DNA of 64,000 bases from Cylindrodendrum hubeiense (taxonomy: Eukaryota > Ascomycota > Sordariomycetes > Hypocreales > Nectriaceae). The notes under the pieces were generated by a model. It did no database searches, was not told the origin of the DNA, and was given only the letters and a program-made list of their open reading frames with translations. The stretch's first letter is position 1; each line of letters starts with the position of its first letter. Of this stretch, positions 10,719 through 22,109 are shown one piece after another. The DNA is taken from the NCBI GenBank assembly GCA_014621425.1, contig JAANBB010000025.1, positions 62,001 to 126,000 on the forward strand, written 5' to 3'. A program made the translations under genes and the position numbers.

Positions 10719-13700
10719 CTATGAGCCATCCATATCTGGAACCCGACCTTTATCACTCTGGGGATTATAGGCTAGGGTTCCAATATTCATTTGCATGGAA
10801 TCATTATCGAAGTGATGATCGTTTCCACTGCCAGTGAAGAATTCGAAGTTCTCTGTGGCTTCGAGGAGGTTAAGCCAAGTCCGGTCGTAGTTTGGAGATA
10901 GTCCCACGGGTCTGATTTGTGTCATTGGAGGAGTTTGGGTTTCCATCAAGCTCGTGGTTTCGGCCGGGGGGTAACCCAACTCGAAAATGCTCGAGGGTTG
11001 AGCGATCTCCGCTCTTTCAGACTCGATCTCCAAAGCTGAAAATTGACTCCTCATCATAACACCACTGTCCGCAACTGAGCCCATCGGTGTTCCTCGTCCT
11101 GTTCGTTGAATATTGTTCCTTCGGCTTCTCAAAGATAACGGCTCGATGGGTTGATCCCGCCAAGTCGCAAACAGGCGTCCAATTCCCTCAGCAATCACTT
11201 GCTCCAATGCCTGCTGACGCTCTTCCTCTGTAATTTCCACCCTCTGCCAATCCAGGTTCGACATGATTTGTTCTCTTAACACGGCTGGGCCATGAGCGTA
11301 GCTATACTCGCTGAAGAGACGCATCTCTGCCGAAAGCCCAACGTCGATATACGCCGAGTTTGGCTTCTGATTTTCAGGGAAAATAATGTCCCAAATTGCA
11401 AACCATTGGTCTTCTTCGCTTAGGCTTGGGTTGGACTTTTTTGAAAGCTGCTGGCGTTGATCATATGATATTCCTTCCAACATCGAGGGATCCTGACTGG
11501 AACATGTTCGCTCATTGAGATGGTCTTGTAGCATTCGCTGATTGGCGAAGTCCGTTGCCAAGCACAGTGGGCAATATCGCTCAGGAGTGTGTCGCCTGAC
11601 TAAATGCTGCTTTACATCCCGAATCCTGCTTAGCTTCCTTGTGCAACAATCGCGGTGCTCAATGGGATCCTTTTTCAAAAATGGGCATGCCAACGACTTC
11701 TTCGATGCTTCGCCAGGGTCGCAATGGGTTTTCTTTTGCGGCCGTCTTCGAGAACCATCCTGTTCAGAGTCATCTGTATCGTCCTCTCCCAGCTTCCTTT
11801 TCAAATGACTCAAATTGCGAGCACCACTAGCACCTCTTGCACTGCTGCTTGACGGTCCGGGACGACATCTTTTTGCGCTGTAAACTTGGCCATCTCCACT
11901 AACATCCGCCGGGTGCTGTGTCAGCTGTCGAAATCCAAAAAGAAGTAGGTGGAGAACAGAAATAAGCATGGGGTATAATCTCTGGTTAGCGTCCAGTGGT
12001 TGGACATGCTCCGAAGAATCGGATATCGAGAGCTGGTCTGTATCAAAAGAATCGTCTCCCGATTCTGTTGCTGTCGCTGATTTAAAATAGCGATGGCTTT
12101 CGTGAAGTTCCACCTCGGCGGTAGGCGGCGAATCCTCCGACATTTGATCTTCAACGCTGTAGCTGCTCGGCCGGTCCCAACCCATCTCCTCACTTAGACT
12201 CCTCGCGGTACTGTTTCGCCTGGTCACAACAGGAAGATGTCCCCCAGACTCTGATGCATTTCGAACCTGTATCTCAGCAGCATCGTCATATTTGGGAACG
12301 TCAACTTCGAATGAGCTAGTGCGTGTGGGAAGTCCGTTATCCTCAATACTGGGTAGAGTTTGAGAGGACTGGTGCGTACAACTGCCTATGATGTGGCGAT
12401 CCAAGTTTAGGTTCGAAATATCATCTCTGGTGTGAAACCGATGACACAAACAGCGCTCAGTGATAGGGTCAAGGGGGTGCCAAAGACAGATATTATCAGT
12501 CTGCTTCACCAACTTTAACGTCCTCTCTATTCCCTTGATCAAAATCTGATCTTGGAATATACAAGCTTCATCAGCTTGTATTAGGGGCAAAAGAATGTCC
12601 AGGGGTAGCTCTAGGCCGAAGTAACCCTCTGGCCGTCGAGAGATAGGATACCCCAGGATTAGGTTGTGTCCTCCAACAATAGCATCCCATGAATTTTGCA
12701 CCCGTGACGTGGAACCCTCTGAGTTGGCACCATCAACGATGTCGAAGGAAACGTCGCATTTGCCACTATATTTCGAGTTCGGATGAGGTCCAGTTCGAAC
12801 ATCAATATTTGTGATTGAGGGTGTATAGTGATGAATGCGATTTCGACTACTGACTTCAAGAACAGATGCTAGCCAAGCGAGCTGTTCCCCGCATTCCGCA
12901 ATGAAGTACGCCGGCCCGGTGGCTTTGACCTCGAGTCTAGATCTGATTAATCTTGCAGCAATTGGTTTATTGGATGACACCTCAACTAAGCACGGAGAAC
13001 ATGTTAGTAACCTCAACTGATGAGGCGGGATGGATGGGCTACCTTACCATTTTCGGGTTCAGCAGTCACCTCCCGTATCTCATCCAACATTTTTAAACCA
13101 TTAGTCGGCCACGTTTGATCCACGTATTGCCTGATGGTGAGTGCCTGCGCTTCATGTGGTGAACCTGTCAGGACAACAAAATTTGAGAGCGATTGAGCCA
13201 GCAAAGCAGATGGCGAAAATTGATCGTGTTCGCGCCGAAGGCGCAGTTCCATGGTTTTATCCCAATTTAGGACAAAGATTAGTTCATGAGAACTAGGACA
13301 ATGCTTTTTGCTGATTGTTCCGGTCGGTAGCTTCTCGAGAATTCTGTGGCGAATGCTCTCAGCCATGACGTGTGGGTGCGTCCCTACCCACTGCAGTATA
13401 GCTTGCTTCCTAAAACTGGCAAGGAACCACTCGTAGGCTCGGCTGTCGAATATTACTTTACGGTACGTGGGCAAATTGGTTTCTTCAAGAGTGTCGTCCT
13501 CGTCATCGTTTACTCCTTTGAAGAATTCTTTGCAAGGTTCCTCGCCTTCCGTTGTCTGAGTGTGGTCTTCATCATCGTGTCTATCCCACATCTGCATCTT
13601 ATCCCAAAGATCCATTCCGTCAGAAATAGCTTCACGACCCTCGTGTTGACCATCCATAGCATGACAAAACATGCCTTCAAGTTGCGCAATTACTTCTCTG

Positions 13701-14921
13701 AAAGAGTTGATTAGAGTCAGTAAATATACAGTTGTATTATGGTGAAAGCCTACTTGTGCCGTTTGTGAACAAAGTACATTATATCCCGGTTGATTTGCGC
13801 TGTAGATTCGTTACCCAGATTGACAGCAAATGCCTTGACTAGGTCAGGGAGAGATTTGGATATCACTATCCATGTTTCAGCGTCGATGCAGTCTCTTAGT
13901 CGGCTGTAGATGTCGCTGCAAATATCAGTAATGTAATTCTGAGCTTGAGCAGACTCGATGCTTGTCCCCGCAGAGTACAGAGTTCTAATATCGTCGTTAT
14001 CAATGCCATGCGCAACACTTCGTCCTTGCTCAGTCGAAGGTTTTAGTTGAGAATCTGGTTTCAGACTATGTGCGGATTCGTATCCGGAGTCAGTAAATAG
14101 GAATCCATCTTGGCTGCCAATTATCGGAATATCTGTGTCTAATGCCACTGACAGTTCGCCACTCAAAGCTGAGGCCCAAATTGGGGCAACGCTTTCAATC
14201 GGCTTCTTGTTAAATCCACTTTCTCCAGAACTCACTCTAAAAGCCTTCTTCGTATTGCTTAGATCGTGGGTTACATTCCGATGACCATGGAGTTCCATGT
14301 GCCTGGCTAGCGTCTTCTTGAATTCTTTTGGGTCGCCCAGTGGCAGGTACCCGCACGCCTCGCAAAGAAAATCGGCACGGCTTGTCTGCCCATTTGACCC
14401 AACAGCATTGAATGAATCCAATGCCCGTTGAACAAGATCAATACTCGAATTGATTCGATTCTGAAGCTCTAATAGACGTGACTTCAAGTCACTATCGCTT
14501 GAGCCTTCTATGGCAGATTCTGGATGGTAGTCAACGAACAGGGGGGGCAATGAGGAATGGGTTCGGATTTGCCAAATATACCCGCAGCTTCAATCGAAGG
14601 TTTAAAGTCGGCGAAGGACTCAGTAGGAGTGACGGAAATAGTCCGTTCATCAAACACTGGAGTGTTTATTTGACCGTTGCTCGGTCCTCGCTGGTCCCGT
14701 TGAGATTGAAAATTGGTAAAGGAGTCAAAGAGCGGAAGCGTGCGGGCAATAAGATTTAGCCCGGTCCGGGAAGAATCAACCCCATGGGTTGTGGGTGCCC
14801 GTGGGTCTGGAAGGTCATATCTAGGCTTGTTCCAGCTGAACTGACCCGGTCGGATCGAAGGTGCTCGAGAGGAAGTTCTCGTGTCGTTTCGCTTCCGCTC
14901 GGTGCGGTCCGCATTAGCCAT
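10719..14921 (-). CDS. large fungal C2H2-type zinc finger protein, two modules
   Basis: Four exons read leftward: 14921-14582, 14519-13754, 13697-13048 and 12985-10719, giving 1340 aa; introns are 62, 56 and 62 nt. The first intron removes a C-run where the two frames would otherwise clash. The N-terminal half has a CEACG...H-x-E-L-H finger-like segment. The middle has the fungal module with GYPISRRPEGYFGLELPLD followed by LIKGIERTL, typical of large fungal hypothetical proteins. The C-terminal part has CPFLKKDP ... CCTRKLSRIRDVKQHLVRRH and CPLCLATDFANQRMLQDHL, the usual pair of atypical C2H2 fingers, then the conserved WFAIWDIIFPE segment. An acidic stretch (DRHDDEDHTQ, DDEDD) lies before the middle module. 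Function is unknown; related proteins are often in allorecognition or regulatory settings, which is inference. Confidence 0.8.
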
Positions 14922-15400
14922 GATCTGGCTGTTTCGTGTCTCGTTGGCAGGATAGTAGAGTAAGGCGCAGATGTTGCGGAAGTCAAGTTGAGTATGTGAA
15001 ATCCTTCGAGGCTGAGAGGCAGAAACACAAGTGTGCCTTGCCATGTCATTGGCACACATCCCCCTGCTCGGCGCCCAACAGCAGCCAATCAGATCCAAAA
15101 GCACAGCTGCGGTATTCCTTTATGATGCGACTTTGCGCTGTACCCATGGCAGCCAGGAAAAATGGGACCTGTGATTTTCTGCGGTGATGCCCTGGACACT
15201 GTCAATTTTGAGCATCGCAAACGAAGTGGTTTCAACTAATTATCTTCATTGTTGCTGCGGTCATTGATGGAGAGAGCTATGGATTACAATAAAAATGGCG
15301 AGTTCCCCAACGCCAATTCAATCATGGAAGCCCAGCATCGAACTGACTGCCAATTCACGACGACAACCCAACGTGTAACAACACAGAGTGCAGCTATCGC
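14922..15400. other. intergenic, between divergent genes
   Basis: Promoter region between the leftward 1340-aa gene and the small rightward gene at 15401. A 198-codon minus-strand frame runs through the start of the large gene and upstream of its ATG, but without another supported start. No other feature was seen. Confidence 0.5.
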
Positions 15401-15731
15401 ATGCCGCACCCGACCCTCAAAAGCTTGGCCATGTCCACCAAATCTGGTCCTTCGGCAGCCACCACCAGTAGCTATAACAAGTAAGAACGTGCCCCATCCA
15501 CTAGCTCATATACACGTGTGGAGAAACAACAATTGCTTACACGGAACCAACAGCAAGAACCGTGTTGCCCCTGTGATGCTAGAAACATACGCCACCAGCA
15601 CTCCAACCATCACGGAGAGCTTTCTGTCGTCGCCATCAAAGGCCAACACCGCTGAGGCCATTACGAAGAAAACGCGACAAGCAAAAGAGTTCCTTAACAA
15701 CTGGCAAGCTTCGTGGGATGAAAATAAATGA
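15401..15731 (+). CDS. small two-exon hypothetical protein
   Basis: Exons 15401-15480 and 15554-15731 give 85 aa. The intron has donor gtaaga and acceptor aacag, 73 nt, and splicing joins SSYN-NKNRVAP in one frame. An internal ATG 30 bp in (MSTKSGPSA) is an equally possible start. The product is hydrophilic, rich in Ser/Thr/Ala, with a C-terminal basic-amphipathic segment (TKKTRQAKEFLNNWQASW). No domain is recognised and no signal peptide or membrane segment is visible. The open frame continues a little upstream of the ATG, so a further 5' exon cannot be excluded. Confidence 0.45.
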
Positions 15732-16543
15732 CTCGTCCTTTGTGCTGGAAATCACCAGCTTTGACTTTGCGGGCCAGGAGTTGCGGAGCGCCGATATAGA
15801 ACGGGCGGTGGACATACCAAGGCGAATTCGCTATGCGATCTGAGCTTGTTGTACCTCTAGTGTATGATAAGGCTTGAAAAACTCTCAATGATGTTCAAAT
15901 TCGCTTCAACACTTAAAAGAAGGCTCTCCAATGATGTCCTGTCGTCCTGCGTACTAGTAAACCGACTCTGCCGTGTAAGTAGTCCTTATGTCACCTTAAG
16001 CGAAGGTTCAAAGTGTGTGCCTTGCTATCTCATTAGGAGAGATGATCTTAGTTTGCCTAAGCAGCAAATCACATCCAACAGTACAACTGCGGCATTGCTT
16101 CTGTGATGATTGGTCCCATTAAAAGTGCATATGGTGGTGGGATGCTGACCCCGCCTCAGTCAGGCTTCCCGCGAGGCTGTTTCAATTCCCCTCACCACTG
16201 AGCATTTATCAACTTTGCTGTGTCCCCTCGGCTATTCCATGAGAGAGTAGTACAGCCATTTGGCCGTACGAGTACATACTTTATTTTTCCTTTATCACAG
16301 CTACCCTTGACGTCTTATCTATCTTAGTCATCCGACCTCCGTCCAGCTCGAACCCCCTGTCGAACAGATCGCAAACTCACGTGATTACATGTCACCATCA
16401 TCTTGACACATATAAATAATATACGTGAGACTGCATGTGATAATATCTCGCTCAGTTGAGCCTAACTCTCACGACAATTTCACAAACGTCGCGAGTTGAA
16501 CAACCAGGCAGCTAATTCATAGTTACCTACTCCTGTTATCAGC
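15732..16543. other. intergenic
   Basis: About 0.8 kb with no gene. It includes the E-box octamer TCACGTGA at 16377-16384 and an AT-rich block (ataaataatatac) near 16412, about 130 bp upstream of the ATG at 16544. Confidence 0.55.
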
Positions 16544-18228
16544 ATGCAGGCTACACGAAAGATAGTAGGTCCCAGAGGTAGTGTATTTTCGAGCTCTTTC
16601 GACCCAAACAACAACCCACTAGGAGCAGAAACTCTGAAGGAGGATTACGCAATGGCGACTCCTTTACAGGTGAGACAAGAAGCTGGTCTCGTGACTAAAT
16701 CTGACCTGTCTAGCAGCCGACGACCGGTTCCATACGGCACGCGCTGCAGCTTCCAGATGCAGACCCTGCAGATCTCACTGTTGACTTGCTCGTAATGGAC
16801 GCCCATGATCACAAAGAGCCCAAGAAAATCGGACGATTGATCCGGAGGGAGAACCACGCAGATGTTTATTCGGTCCACGATCCTAACAACGATGTTGAGT
16901 ATATTGACATCGAAGCTCGCGCTTTCATTTTGGACGGAATTCCTGCGAAGCTAAAGCGGTACCGCAAGCGTTGCATCAAACGCCTAGAAGGCCGTATGTT
17001 TATGGAGACATGGTGTCGTGATGTCTTCGTGATATTGTACTGGTTGGGACAATACAGTGATATTGCGGGTGAAGAAAGTGATAATGCGGATGAGAAAAGC
17101 GATGTCGTAAAGCCCAGTGATGCATCCCTTTTTCGGAATCATATCTTGCAGCCTGACGGATTGATTTGGCCGTGGGCCCTTGATAGACACCCTCAACGCC
17201 TGTCTGAGGAATCTGAGCGAGACGAAATCTTGCGAGAAATCATGGGGGATAGTTATATGACTCTGTTAGCGGAGAAATTCTCTCTCAACACCGTCTGGCC
17301 AAAGGAGAGGCTTCCGGAATGGCTTGACCTGAAGACAAAAGAGACTGGTATTCCACCTCCAGGTAAGTCACCCGAGCGATGACACTTAGCCGTGAAGAAA
17401 CTGAGACCATGGCCAGATCAACCGCAAGAGACGCTATTTCGACGAGAGGCAGTACGCATCAAACAGCTCGAAAAGCGCCGAGCAAAAAGGAGACAGAAAA
17501 GAGTAGCCAAATTTACAGAGCTTTCTTTACCTACCGACGGGAAGCCCCCTGTCGGAGAAGCCACGAATCCAGAAGTTCCCGATGCTTCACCTGTTGACCA
17601 AGTGTTCGGGGTTTTGGTACTATTGTTTCTAGCATATAACGATGAGGGTCATCTCCGGTCACTTACTCAACTGGATCTCCCCGACGTCTTCATCAATACG
17701 CCTAAGCTCAGAAAATGGATCGAATCACTCGAAAACCATCGCCGCTTCTTGATAGGTGGACTCAGAGACCTCGAAGGTCTTTCGTGGGCATTCAGCAAAA
17801 GACTTGACCTTCTCCGAGAGCTGCAGGAAATATTATCTGGGATGGACTATGACCAACTCTTCTCGGGAGTTCACTTCGCACTTGCCTGTCTCGCCAATAT
17901 AGGAGCGGTGAGTTTACTGGTCAAAGGCACTAGTCCTCGACACGAGGTGCTTCAGCATGTTCAAAAGGTTTTACCACGTCTCGTCCACGACGTCGAAGAG
18001 GCCTGCGAGGAAATCGAGGGTAAACTTCGCAAGAGGGTAGCAAGCATCGCTAAAGCGGAGAAGGGGAGGCAAGAGCACGTAGCGAAGGGGCTATTTCAAG
18101 TCGTGCACGTTAGATTCGGAATGAGTATCTTCCTGATTCTATATTATGTCTACTGGCGAATATACGGTACAGAGATTCTGGGTGGAGGAGAGAAAAATCC
18201 CGAACACCAGGCTTCTGTTGGTATGTAA
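16544..18228 (+). CDS. hypothetical protein with C-terminal hydrophobic segment
   Basis: Exons 16544-16669, 16714-17362 and 17417-18228 give 528 aa. The first intron ends tagcag, a tandem NAGNAG acceptor that could add or drop one Gln. A 27-nt alternative second intron is also in frame but too short; the 54-nt version (acceptor ggccag) is preferred. The protein begins with a short Ser-rich part. A mixed alpha/beta region (ADLTVDLLVMDAHDH, VEYIDIEARAFILDGIP) follows, then a very basic stretch (KQLEKRRAKRRQKR), and it ends with a 20-residue hydrophobic segment (MSIFLILYYVYWRIYG). No family was recognised. It may be a tail-anchored or peripheral membrane protein, which is inference. Confidence 0.7.
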
Positions 18229-18955
18229 TGTCTTTTACGGGGCCGAAGGCGGACTCTTGTGCGTATTGCAATCAATCGTGTCTATTCAAAATGAAAATAT
18301 GTATTATATAAAAAAGAAATCTGGCGAAGGACTATTTGCAATGCGAGCAATTATATCCAACGCATGGCTGGCAGAAATCGTATACAAGCCAGTCTTTAGC
18401 GTTGCCATAAAATTAACCCTCATACTAACGAAAAGACAACCAACCGAATGAAAAGTCCAGATAAAATGACAACCTTCCACTAATCCTTAACCCTTGTAGA
18501 AGTGAGGAGGTAACTAAACAAAGGAAAAATCCTGAGTGGGTGTTGTTCACACCCCAGGTATTGATTGGGCGGTGCGGCGAGGCCTTGCGTGAGCAAATCA
18601 TAGGTGTCGCCGTCGCGGGCTTGATTTAACTAGCCTGTGGCGGCATCCTGTCCAAACACGACAACCCAAGGAGTCAATATCATCGAACAAAGTTCGCAAA
18701 GATTCGTCGGTCATCCGCACGACATACCGCTGCCTCAAACTTGTAAGGTCACTCACCCCCTTCCAGGACAATCGCAAAGGGCTATGGCGCTCAAACGGGA
18801 GTACAGTTTCTGCAGCCGATTCAAGGTTACCTCTAGAATACTCTCAAGGTCCGCCTAACGTATTCTTTCATGAATTCGTATTTCGACTGATAGAAGTCCC
18901 GCTGGCGCCGTTGCTCCATTCGTGTCAAGTCCCATCGGAGAGCTCTTCCTTCCGC
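18229..18955. other. intergenic, convergent 3' ends
   Basis: Lies between the stop of the 528-aa gene and the stop of the leftward zinc-finger gene. Short frames only; no repeat or RNA gene noticed. Confidence 0.55.
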
Positions 18956-19896
18956 TCAGATCGGTCCGCTGTTCACTATCTGTTTCTTCGGTCTCCCACT
19001 CTTCCGTCTTCCGCACTTGTCGATGTGTATCTCATGCGCGCGGATGCTGTAGACGGCGTGGCCACAGCTACATCGGTAGAGGCCACGGCCGTCGCAGTTG
19101 TTTCTCCGCATATGCTCGCTATGCTTATCCTTTCGTCCGGAATGTCCACAACAGCAGATGTATACGGCGCGAAGGTGGATGTTCTTCAGATGCCGCTTCA
19201 GAGACCTGAGTTCGTTGTACGTTTCACAGGTCGCTCTACCACAGTGGAACGGTTTTGAAACAGCGTGGTATGAGACGAGATGGTTGCTGCAGTGCATCAG
19301 TATTAAACCATATTAACTGCAAAGGTTCACACGTACCAAAGAGAATCGATGTCGTCAAACATCTCCCCGCAAAAGTCACAGCTGGGCTGGGACACGTTGG
19401 GCGCGGGGCTTGACGCCGTCGACTCCGAGGTCGGCTTCTTGCACGAACTAGACGCTGATGAGCTGGATGAAGGCGCAATGCTGCTCGGGGAGGTGACGCA
19501 TGTTGACGGAGTGAATGATTGTGGCCGTGGCCAGGAAACAGAATGATGAACAGTTAAAAGATCTGGAGCATCGGGAAGTAAGCTTAAGCCTTCTTGCGTG
19601 GTGGTCAATCCAAGAGCGCGGGGTTCAATGGCTGGCGTTGTGATAGTCAAAGATGGCTCCCCATGGCAGCTTCGCCCAACAACAGATATGGGTTTGCTGC
19701 ATGCCACACTTTGATGTCCCAGCTGTGTAGGAGATCCGGTGTCAGCATGATAACCATGGTAAGCGCGTATTTGATCACTGCTCAAGCTATGAGAGCACCC
19801 GGTCATGTCATCCCCAACCCCAGGCAAAGACACCGGGTCGTGATCCCAGTGTCCCAAGTCGAGTAGCCATTGCAAGTCGGCGATGCCGCTCGTCAA
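18956..19896 (-). CDS. small C2H2 zinc finger protein, 5' end unresolved
   Basis: Two exons are clear, reading leftward: 19896-19337 and 19286-18956, joined through a 50-nt GT-AG intron that converts ...DSLW into DSLCNHLVSYH, restoring a finger (CDFCGEMF ... HLVSYH). A second finger follows (FHCGRATCETYNELRSLKRHLKNIH), then two Cys/His-rich segments (YICCCGHSGRKDKHSEHM, YRCSCGHAVYSIRAHEIH). A Ser-rich stretch precedes the fingers. The frame is open upstream of 19896 to a TAA near 20017 but has no ATG there. The first in-frame ATG is at 19806, so either translation starts there or there is an upstream exon I could not place. Likely a DNA-binding protein; targets unknown. Confidence 0.65.
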
Positions 19897-22109
19897 TGGT
19901 TCTAGGTGATGATCATCGTGGCTCCTTCGAATGGTGGGAGCGCCGAGACTACTCTCGGCGCTGACCCTCGGCCAAGATGGAGCTCGACAGTGAGGTTACC
20001 GACAGGTAGGGGGGAGTAGAGGGCGGCAGTGAGGGTTGAGTTTTGCTGCAGGAGGTCCTAGAGGCGAGTCGAGCCTGGTGAAGGTCGTTCCTTGTCGGGC
20101 GGGGAGTAGAGTTTTCGATGAGCACCCTTTCGATGTTTTAGGGCAACTATCTCACTCCGAACTGAATCCGCCGAACTCCACCCAGCTAGCCTCGCGAATT
20201 GCGATAGCTGCCCTGGTGGCGACGCTTTCCTTCGTGCGGTGTTCCGGATAAGTTTGTTCGAACCCGATTGAAGAGGGTTGCCATCCCTTTAAATGTGGTA
20301 AGCCTCCAGTCTGGGCGTTGAGCCAATAAAACAACAGCTGCTCAGAGGTACATTGATCCTCACCTAAATTAAGTGGTGATAGAAGTCCCATCTATTTTTG
20401 GCACTACAAAGAACCCCTTGACTGCTTCCGCCTTCTATTACCACTGACCGTACCAAGCGGCTTCCTTGCGCTTCGTGACCTGACTTCTCCATGCTGTTGT
20501 CGTCACATGCATTAATTGCCTGACTTGAGAGTTGCTGGGAGTCCCTAAGGAATGCAAGAATGAATTGTATATGATTTTTGGGTGATTGATTCCGGGCGTA
20601 CCTCAGCCTTGGCGCAGGAAAAGCGGAGTGAGGTGCGAGATGGAGGCACCACATTTAAAGGGATACATCCTTCGTGTCACAGAAGCCAGGGCCAGTTTTC
20701 TGATTTGCTCATCGGCTGCGGTGTGGATCAGCTGCATCCCTGACCCTGGCAACGGGCTAATTTAACTCGGCAGACACCTCATCTACAGCTGAGCTGCCAC
20801 AGAAAAGTTAGTCTCTCTCACACCTGGCGAGGTTCAAAGCTGCCCCACAAGCATTTGCCCACTCAAAGAGACAGAGCGGGGTTGAGGGCCATTTCTTTAA
20901 TTAGTCGATTTACAAGGCTCACAATAGCATGGTTGGAGGAGAGACAAGGGGCCCTTGCCAAAACTCAGTGAACGCGAGTGCGACCAATGAGAAAATCGGC
21001 CCTTGGAAGGGCTCACAGACTAATGGTCCGAGAACAAACACGATTGGAGCCTTCCAATAGGAAAACTGGGTATTATGGAAAGATTGATGATTGTTTACTC
21101 ATAGTCCTATAGTCCAATTACGAAAACGGCCCTGAGCCCCCGATCTCAGGCCCCTAACCAAGTGGTCCGTTGTCTCACAGTTGAAACCGCCCTTCAAGGA
21201 AAGAGCCAATACGATAATTGGCCCTTTCTTCGGGAATGGCTCAAGCTGTCTCTTCCTGACATGGCTAGACAAGATTGACGTGGACAAATGCTTTTCTTCT
21301 CATTGCCGTGAGGTAGTCTGGTGGCCCGTGGGAAGTCAGATTGAATACTTAAATATGCTGTTGACCTCGGCATCAATGCAAAGAACTTGCTGAAGTCCTT
21401 CAAAGTCAACCCCACTCTAGATGCTCTTGACTTGCAACTTTGAATTCTCTCATCAAATCTCTCCAACTTGTCACCAAGGCCCGGCAGCATCACCATGGCC
21501 TTTGCACTGAGCAGTTCCAACACGGCCAGCAAGGGACCTAAACCTTCCACACCACAGCTCATGTCTAACACGCATCAAGACACAGGTAGCCCCGTTTTCT
21601 TCCAAAAAGTATTGAGGGTTGTTCAATAACTGAACATGAGCGTAGGTCTTACTGTGCCCATGTTGCGCTGGTTACACCAGAGTGACAGAGACGAGTCATG
21701 GCGCGGCTTCACGGTCGCTTCCACCGACAAACATGGTCTGAACTATAACTACCGCTTGAACGATAACAACTCGCAAAAGTGGAGCACAGAAGGCAAGGCT
21801 GGTTCACCAGATGCCGATAAAGAGGCTGCGATAAATATAGCCCAGGAGAAATGAGACTTATCAGGCTTGGATCTCGGGAAGGAGAACTGATAGAGATAGA
21901 GATCAATTGTTCCAGGATACTTGATTTCCGTAGATCAAATACCATGATCGGATAGTACATAAAATACAGGTGTATTAACCTTGCCCGTCTCGTCCATGCT
22001 GCAAACACTCTGGGGTGAGGCATCACCAGTCGCGCCGTACAACACCTCAAGCCATTGGATCTATTGGTATGCCGCTGTGGCGGTTTCAATATGGTACGAT
22101 CCAATTATC
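19897..22109. other. long gene-poor stretch upstream of NLR pseudogene
   Basis: About 2.2 kb without a supported gene. It carries the CCAAT-N9-GGCCCT repeat array (20984-21225). A short frame at 21495 (MAFALSSSNTASKG) could be a relic first exon of the downstream NLR but has no domain signal. Confidence 0.45.
20984..21225 (+). repeat. four-copy spaced repeat CCAAT-N9-GGCCCT
   Basis: Copies start at 20984, 21054, 21114 and 21206. In three the pattern is exactly CCAAT, nine bases, GGCCCT; in the second it is CCAAT, nine bases, GGGTAT. The nine-base spacers are A-rich. The sequence between copies also shares pieces such as TGGTCCG. Copy distances are 70, 60 and 92 bp. Confidence 0.6.

Noticed and set aside
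14508..14581. Frameshift in the seven-C run near 14543
   Set aside because: A normal 62-nt GT-AG intron (14520-14581) with a branch site explains the change of frame.
17363..17389. A 27-nt intron as second intron of the 528-aa gene
   Set aside because: In frame, but far below the usual minimum intron length; the 54-nt version with acceptor ggccag is also in frame and is preferred.
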